This document shows, in pieces, positions 56,843 through 64,000 of a stretch of 64,000 nucleotides of DNA. Made by a program: the position numbers and the translations under genes. Numbering within the stretch: position 1 is the stretch's first letter; each line of letters starts with the position of its first letter. The DNA is from Sorghum bicolor. Taxonomy: Eukaryota; Streptophyta; Magnoliopsida; Poales; Poaceae. The stretch spans positions 8,362,501 through 8,426,500 of the forward strand of contig NC_012870.2 of NCBI RefSeq assembly GCF_000003195.3, given 5' to 3'. The notes beneath the pieces were generated by a model. The model made no database searches, had not been told where the DNA came from, and saw only the letters and a list, made by a program, of their open reading frames with translations.

Positions 56843-58279
56843 TTCCTTCCGTTCACATGAAAGAGTGTATTTCTTATTTTTCAAAAAGTTAAGTCGTCTA
56901 AATTTTAACTAAATTTATATAACAAAGTACTGACATTCATAATATAAAAATAAGTATTACTAGATTAATTATAAAATATATATTTTATAGTAAACTTATT
57001 TAAAAACATAAATATTAATACTATTTGCTATAAACTTCGCCAAACTTTAACTAGTTTGATCGTCAATAATTACATTCTTTTACAGATAGTATTAGTCAGC
57101 TATTTTATCTAGGGCTCTGTTTAGTTTTCAAAAATTTTCTTTTCGTCTTGTTACATCGAATCTTTGACATATGCATAGAACATTAAATACAAATAAAAAT
57201 AACTAATTACACAGTTTATATATAATTTACGAGACAAATCTTTTGAGTCTAATTAGTTTATGATTGCCAAATAAAATAAAAAAATACTACAATAGCTAAA
57301 TCCAAACAATTTCGTAAATCTTATCTTTAAAAAATAAAAAATAATTTAAAATAGAGAGAGTACTATTTATGATTCATATTTTTTATTCTGATCGATATAC
57401 CTAGTACATGAATTCAATGCCCGTTTAGTGTGTAAGGTTTATTTACTGTCTTCTTGTAGTCCACTCATATAGTGATTAGCTCATCACTATTAATACAGGT
57501 CTCATTTGTCTTTCTCATAAATTTTCATAAACTTTCTTGGTTCTTGTGTGTAAGTTGTCTTTAAGCTTACAGCCCGTTTCTATTCTCTCCTCTTCTCTCT
57601 CATTCACTTCAGCATTACATGCTGCTATAATACTTGCCCTGACAGGTGTTTGGTGTAGCGCCTCCCTCGTGTCGCTTGTGTCGATGGGCGATGGCTCGCT
57701 GCAAAGTGGTCTCTCCTCTCGCGCAATAGATGATGAGAGTTTTGTGTTTACGTGAACTCCGGTCACATACTAATGGCTAGCTTGTCCGAGATCGGACACG
57801 GTCTAGGCACGTAGTAGAGGGAGATCGAAATAACAAGATCAATCAGTAAACCGCCAACTAATAAACCGGCCGTGCTGATTCAAGACTCATTTTTCAATCG
57901 AAAAGACCACAAACACCTCTCATGAAAAATCTGTTGGAGAAGAACGGGATAACAGAGTTGTCCTAGAATCGGTAAAAACCACTTAGAACGTCAGTAAACC
58001 ATGTCGGAAGAGGTGTTAGATAGTAAGGGATTGGAAGGGATAAAGGTAGGATAAAAAGGTAATATTTTTTTTGATCAATTGTGTGTAAATGTCTCGGTTG
58101 ACCATGATCCTTTTGATTAAAAAAACATTTTCAAAACGAGAGTTACACTCATACAACTAAAACATTGCGAGGGTGTTTTAATATATTAGTAGCTGAAATA
58201 TTAATATATTCTCTTTTATATAAAAAAAGTATTGCTATATAAAATCGGGAGAGTAGTTGGAAAGGAAAAAAAACATGTG
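56843..58279. other. AT-rich intergenic stretch with worn MITEs
   Basis: 56843-57095 resembles a degraded Stowaway copy (ATTCCTTCCGTTCACATGAA). 57113-57330 is a Tourist-like copy starting GGCTCTGTTTAGTTTTC without a right end. 57400-58279 shows nothing recognisable. Confidence 0.4.
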
Positions 58280-61200
58280 TCGGACAATTGTGTATGAACG
58301 TGTTCTTAAGACCAGGACCATTTAAGATTGTCTTACATGGTCCTTTGAATACCTGCACATGTGTCATGTCTCCAAGAGAGAGATTGTAATTCTAAAACTA
58401 AATTTTGAAAAAGCTTTTGACAAGATTGAGCATGAGGCTATCCTAGAAATAATGAGGAAAAAGGGTTTGGAACCAAATGGAATAGTTGGGTGAGAATGAT
58501 CTTTAATTCTGGCCCTTCCTCAGTCTTGCTTAATGGTGTCCCTGGTAAAGTGATTCACTGCAAAAGAGGGGTTTAACAGGGTGATCCTCTGTCACCACTC
58601 CTATTTGTCCTAGTTGTTGATATTCTGCAAAGCATAATCAACAAAGCTAAAGACCTGGGATTGCTCAACCTACCCATTCCTCTTCAGTACACGTCTGATT
58701 TTCCAATTCTACATTGATGATTCTCTTATCATCATGGAAGGGTGAGGCAACTCTTCTTCTTAAAAGCTCTATTGAACTCCTTTGTTGGTGCTAATGGTCT
58801 TAAGGTAAACTTTGCCAAATCCATGTTAGTTCCTATTAATATTACTGAAGAAAAAACAAGACACCTTGCTGCTACTTTTGGTTGTTCCATTGACTCCTTT
58901 CCCTTCACCTATGTAGGACTTCCTCTGGGACTCACCAAGCCCAGGGTGAATGACTTTCTCCCTCTGGCTAATAGATGTGAAAAAAGATTATCATGCACTT
59001 CTGTCTTTGTGTCTCAAGCTAGCAAGCTTCAGATGGTCAATTCCGGGCAAAGGAGACACGGCCGCTTTCTTCGCAGCTGCTACGGCCTCTATCCTGGGGA
59101 ACGGTGAGGCTATTTTCTTCTGGACGGACAGCTGGCTGCAGGGCTCCTGCATCCGTTTAATCGCGCCGGCAGTCTTTGAGGCAGTACCAAAGCGGAAGTG
59201 GGGGGTCACCGTCTCTGAAGCGCTCAACAACCACTCCTGGGTAAATCACATCTTTGGAGCTTGCATGTTGAGGTTGCTGACATATTTCATTTGCCTCTGC
59301 CGTCGCCTGGAGCAGATCCACCTCTCGCCGGGGACACCTGATACTTTCATTTGGAAGCTTACTGCCTCACAGCAATACTCGGCAGCTTCAGCATATGGCG
59401 CTATGTTCATCGGCTGCTCTAGTCCCTTGGGAGCAACTCAGATTTGGAAAACCTCAGCGCCTCTGCGTGTTAAGCTGTTCTTTTGGCTTGTCTTACACAA
59501 GAAGTGCTGGACGGCAGACAGAAGGTGGCGCCATGGCCTCCAGGAAGATAATTTGTGCATCATGTGTGACCAATTGGCGGAGACGATGGACCATATCATC
59601 TTAGGCTGCGTCTTTAGCCGAGAGGTATGGGCTGCCTGCCTTGGTAGACTGCGCCTGCAGCAGGTCTCTGTCGTCCAGGATCAGGATGTCATGTCTTGGT
59701 GGATTGATTCAAGAAAGCGTCTTTCCAAGCAAATTCGTCGATGCTTTGATTCATTGTTCTTCCTCGTCGGCTGGAGCCTTTGGAAAGAGAGGAATGCGAG
59801 GACTTTCGACCGTTCTTCTAGGCAGCCGGCGGCTCTTCTTCAGGCCATTCTCGAGGAGGCGTCCCTTTGGGTGGCAGCCGGTTACAAGCCTTTGCGGGAG
59901 GTCCTCACCCTGTGACTCCGGTGTCCCCCCTAGTGCAAGTTTGCTGTTTGTAATTTGTGTTCTTGCTGTTGCTTTGGTGTGGTCTGTTGGAGTTTGGGGG
60001 TAATCCTTGGATTACCGGCTCTAAAGTTGTTCTAAAACTCTTTTTCTCTGCTTAATGAAATACATGCCACGCATGTTCTCGAAAAAAAAGTCTTCAGCTC
60101 CTTGCTAACTTTTTTCATGTGCACCTTTTAGCTGCCTATGGCTCTTAGAGAACAGGTTGATAAGTACAGAAAGCACTGTTTCTGGAGAGGATTTGATGAG
60201 AACAGCAGAATTAATGCAAAAGGCTGCCTGGAAAATTGTCTCCAAGCCCAAGAACAGCAGAGGATTAAGTGTTCTTGATTTACAAACACATAATGAGGCC
60301 CTCCCGCTTAAAAATCTCCATAAATTTTTTAATAAAGCTGATATTCCTTGGGTCCAGCTTATTTGGAAAAAGTATTATTCTAATGATCGACTTCCAAGCA
60401 GAATTAAGAAAGGCTCTTTTTGGTGGAGGGATGTTATGAAACTCCTTGATAAATTCAAAGGAATGGCTTCAGCTAATGTTGCAAATGGAAAATCATGCCT
60501 TCTTTGGGATGACTGCTGGTCTGGTCAGCCTTGGAAGCTTTCCTTCCCTAAGTTGTATTCATTTGCAAGAAAGCCAGCCTTAACTCTCTACAATGTTATT
60601 AATTCAGACCCCCTTTATTTGTGCAAGCCTACCAGCAGTTCCAGGATTTTCAAGAGATCATTAGTTCTTTACCGGCCTTGGGTAACTCTGTGTTCTCCTC
60701 AAAACAAGCCTATTGTCATTTGCTTGGTTACCCAGAGGTTGATCCAATCTTCAAATGAATTTGGAAATCATCATGCAACCTAAACACAAAGTGTTCTTCT
60801 GGCTTTTGATCCATGACAGATTAAGCACTAGAAACCTTCTGAGGAGGAAAAGCATGCACTTAGCTTCTTATGACTGTGTTTTATGCAATCAGAACATAGA
60901 AAAGACAATCACATACTTATTTCTGGAGTGTAATATTGCGAGAGATTGCTAGAGTCTCATTGGCCTATCTGTCATTAGTACTCCTGACAGTGTGAAGAGA
61001 TTTCATAGTTTTAGAGAGTAGATTGGCTCTTCATTTTTTATGGAGATCATTATCATTATGTGTTGGTGCATTTGGGGATTAAGAAATAATGTTATCTTCA
61101 GAGGAATTCCAGTTGATTGCCTTCGGGGTCTGGCAACCTTCAAAGAAATCTTCAAGTTTCTCCTTTGGAAGGCAAAGAAGAAGTATTTCCCAACAATTGA

Positions 61201-61468
61201 GTCATGGCTAGAGCAACTTGTTTAGTTAGACTGATCTTCTTTGTTTCTTTCTTTGTAGCTTGTTTAGTTAGACGATCTTCTTTGTTTCTTTCTTTATCTC
61301 CTGAACTGTGACTCCCCTTTGCCCCCCCCCCCCCTCTCTTTTTCAGTTCTGTTTTTCGCAATCTCCTTGATTGCTCTTTTTTTGTATTCTACCCTGTATT
61401 TTTTTGGTTTTGCTAATAAGTTTACCAATAGGGGCCTCTTGGGTCCCTCCTGTTCGCTCAAAAAAAGT
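58280..61468 (+). mobile_element. 5'-truncated LINE, broken by stops and by another LINE insertion
   Basis: Before the interruption (58280-59043) the plus strand encodes reverse-transcriptase palm sequence: [49 protein letters not shown] and FPFTYVGLPLGLTKPR, with several stops and frameshifts. After it (60090-61225) the same protein resumes: VFSSLLTFFMCTF, DKYRKHCFWRGFDEN, LQTHNEALPLKNLHKFFNK, the zinc-binding KHKVFFWLLIHDRLSTRNLL and CVLCNQNIEKTITYLFLECN. The 3' UTR ends in an A-run at about 61462-61468. It is not functional. Confidence 0.85.
59044..60089 (+). mobile_element. 3' fragment of a second LINE inserted in the first
   Basis: Encodes only the last about 290 aa of a LINE ORF2: the segment FFWTDSWLQGSCIRLIAP, then the zf-RVT region (APLRVKLFFWLVLHKKCW, NLCIMCDQLAETMDHIILGC, GWSLWKERNARTF), a stop at 59915 and a 3' UTR with an A8 tail at 60082-60089. 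The reading frame is open, so it is younger than its host LINE. No clear target duplication is visible. Confidence 0.8.
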
Positions 61469-62760
61469 CAGGGACAGTTTTGCACGATTGTTCCATCTCG
61501 ACATATGTCCAAGAATGATGTTTTCTTGCCCTTCGCCGCCGTGTACGAGAGCTGAGCTGCGCCGCTGTCTCGAGCACCTGCAGCTTCTCGGTGTCCAACG
61601 CCGACTTTCGGTGTACCCAGATCGGCGAGGTACTGGTTCACGAAAGTTCCTCGTTGTTCCCACGTGGCGCAGTCCAAGGCATCATGACGGGTTGCGTGGA
61701 GGGGAAACTGGCGTGGATGGTGGCGGTGGCCGCCTTATTTGTTTAGGTGATAAGTTATGATAAAAAAATATTATTGACTGATTTGTTGTGAGAAAAAAAA
61801 CATTACTCGTAGATTCGGCTGGTGAGGTGTTCGCACGGGTGCTCGGGAAGCGCCTCAGCCAGAGCTGGACGCTGGCCTGCGGCCGTCAGACCAAACCGTT
61901 CTTCCTGGCCACGCCGAAACGCTGCCGGTTGTACATGGAACGTACGAGAGCAGCAGACCAGCAGCGCTCGACCAGGCTTGACCGCTTGAGGAATGAGGTC
62001 CTGACGGCAACGCACAAAGGCCTTGTTTAGTTGGCAAAATTTTGGTTTTTTGGCTACTGTATCACTTTCGTTTTTATTTGACAAACATTATCCAATCACG
62101 GAGTAACTAGGCTCAAAAGATTCATCTCATAAATTTCAGGTAAACTGTGTAATTAGTTTTTATTTTTATCTTTATTTAATGCTCCATGCATGTGACCAAA
62201 GATTCGATGTGACGGGAAATCTTGAAAGCACTTGTTCGCTTCTGCCGCAGCCGAGTTAAAGCTGCAGCTGAATCTCTTTAACTCTTAATTGAATGACAGA
62301 GCTCCTGCCGTTTGTGCTAAAAAGAAAATCTCAAGAGGGAGTATCATTACTACTAGAATCCACAAGCTGGTGAGGAGCTACTTCGGCCATAATCAAATAC
62401 AAATATAAAATCAGCACTTTTAGCCATAACCCAGAATTAGCTTCTGCAGAGCCACGGCTAAAACATGTTCAGCATTTAGTGACTTTTAGATACAATAAGC
62501 AGGTGGCACTCCAACCTCTCACACCATTTCTTTTGGGCTTTTGCATCCAATATCCACCCATGGCGATATCCTCCTGTAACTCATCGTGTACTGGATAAAG
62601 TGTTTGATAAGTGCAACTATTTCGACTATGGACAAGTAATATCTCATCTGTTATTTCCTCTATTATTTGTTTACTATCAATAAACTATTGGTGCTCAACT
62701 TTTCCAGTTCCTCCATTAAAGCATTCTGAATAGCTCCCATCCATCATAGTAGGATGATAC
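61469..62760. other. Unassigned stretch and 3' flank of Sec14-like copy B
   Basis: 61490-62010 is moderately GC-rich with no recognisable frame. 62019-62232 is a Tourist-like copy starting GGCCTTGTTTAGTTGGC without its right end. The rest is probably 3' UTR of the gene at 62761. Confidence 0.4.
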
Positions 62761-63925
62761 TCAACTGGCTTTAGCAGCAAGTTGCAGCGACCGAGGTGCA
62801 ACATCAGGAACCAAGGTCCCATTGACAGCATGGTCAACTGTTTTCGCGTCATCTTCCCAGAAGCTTGATGGTTCGATATCTTCTTGCAGCATCAACTTGG
62901 AGTACTCCTCATGGTTGTACATAACACTGTTCCTTCCCCCGAACTCGACAGGAAGGACCTCGGGATCAATGCATTTGTACAGGACCTTCATGCTCTCCTC
63001 ATCCTTCAGGTACACAAAGTTCAGTTTCTCGATAGATCTTGGGTCAAGGAAATATTTGACAGCCTGTAAGAATTCGGAACACTTGAGTCAGGATAGGGAA
63101 ATCAAAGCAGGAGCATAATTTATGTATCAATTCTGCATATAGATTTTGAATCTTTGTAAAGTAAATCAAACACAAACATAACATTTACGAAACAGGAGGT
63201 TAAAAAGCCTTTACCTTGTAAAAGGCTTCGAATACTTTTGGGGGATTAAACAAAAATGCAACGGCCAGCCTCTCAGGGTAATGATTTTGCAGGATGCTTG
63301 TAGATTCTCTTGCAGTCTTTATGGGTGTGGCATGGGCCATTGTCCACCCTGCGAAGTCTATCAGCCATACCATTTTCTCTTGACCTTCATGTTGGCCCAG
63401 GATCGCGTTCTCCAAAACATATACAAGAAACCGGATCTTACCGTCATGGGACGTTGAATTCTGGAATTTGATAAAAGCATACACATGAATTCTTATCAAA
63501 GTAAGCAAGAAAGACGGATGATCTTTATGAAGGAGAAATAAAAAACATAGGGATGTCAGTTCAAAAGAGAAAGCCTTACCTCCTTTGTAGGTCTCATAAT
63601 AATTACGGTTCTCCCTTCTCTATCTCGAAAACTTGCCTTGTACATTTTTCCGGTTTCCGCTTCAACAGAAACATCAGGCTGAAAGGCAGTTAGCATGGTG
63701 ATTGGTCACTTGACAGGATTCAGCGAACAAAGTAACTTGAGCACATACCCAGCGAATATCCTCCGGCTTATAAGTTGCCCTCCATTTGAGACTTTCTTCA
63801 AGCATTTTTCTCGACTTGGTAACATTCCAGTTCCGGGCTTCAAGATATCTTCTGAAACATGTGTCACTGCAGTACTTCTCGTCATGGGCAGACAAAGGAC
63901 CAAGTGCATATTTTAATTCATTTAT
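62761..63925 (-). CDS. Sec14-like CRAL-TRIO lipid-binding protein, copy B (5' end outside the window)
   Basis: Four 3' exons are present: 63925-63749, 63678-63580, 63460-63215 and 63063-62761 (stop TGA). The first three have the same lengths (177, 99, 246 nt) and phases as in copy A; the last is 303 instead of 309 nt. The product shows KYCSDTCFRRYLEARNWNV, LKWRATYKPEDIRW, FRDREGRTVIIMRP, EGQEKMVWLIDFAGW, HYPERLAVAFLFNPPKVF and PEVLPVEFGGRN. Both copies end LAAKAS. The first coding exon lies beyond the right edge. The acceptor GAGCAG|ATAAAT was chosen by analogy with copy A. Confidence 0.9.
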
Positions 63926-64000
63926 CTGCTCATAGGCGACATCATGTGAGAAATCGACCAGGCAATACAGGGGTATTTCAATAAAGAAACTAAAACCATT

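Overview
The window is plant nuclear DNA from a grass. The genes are intron-rich with GT-AG junctions and GC-rich first exons, and the intergenic DNA is full of Tourist-like (TTA/TAA target sites) and Stowaway-like (TA target sites) MITEs. The MITE families with GGCCTTGTTTAGTTC and GGGCACTCACAATG ends point to a panicoid grass, most likely Sorghum or a close relative; that species call is an inference.

Layout of host genes. 1-2265: first coding exon of a FIP1-like polyadenylation factor (minus), running off the left edge. 6237-7963: complete 8-exon Maf-like nucleotide pyrophosphatase (minus). 9104-10739 and 13016-13407: two small, related two-exon genes of unknown function (plus). 43732-47572: an LRR receptor-like protein with a degenerate kinase domain (plus). 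48269-48341: tRNA-Arg(CCU). 50263-52624 and 62761-63925+: two closely related Sec14/CRAL-TRIO genes (minus), the second cut by the right edge.

Mobile DNA. 16131-16933 is an 803-bp long-inverted-repeat element with a 9-bp target duplication. 17527-25367 is an apparently complete 7.8-kb Mutator-like element (MULE). It has 154-bp near-identical terminal inverted repeats, a perfect 9-bp target duplication, an open two-exon MURA-type transposase (899 aa), and cargo: two genes with GRF-like zinc fingers and a shortened plant-mobile-domain gene. 33513-39080 is a non-autonomous CACTA element (3-bp target duplication GTA) carrying a Transposase_24-type gene. 53919-55090 is a small MULE-type element with a 9-bp duplication and an open spliced reading frame. 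55610-56790 is a nest of five MITEs. 58280-61468 is a LINE interrupted by the 3' end of a second LINE.

The most unusual object is the 17.5-25.4 kb MULE. It is arranged like MuDR: a transposase gene reads inward from one end and a cargo gene reads inward from the other. The cargo, however, encodes putative nucleic-acid-binding GRF-like fingers, and its ends carry arrays of 26-bp near-palindromes built on GGCGCC. All exon coordinates were derived by hand from splice signals and reading-frame continuity; no alignment or database search was run.
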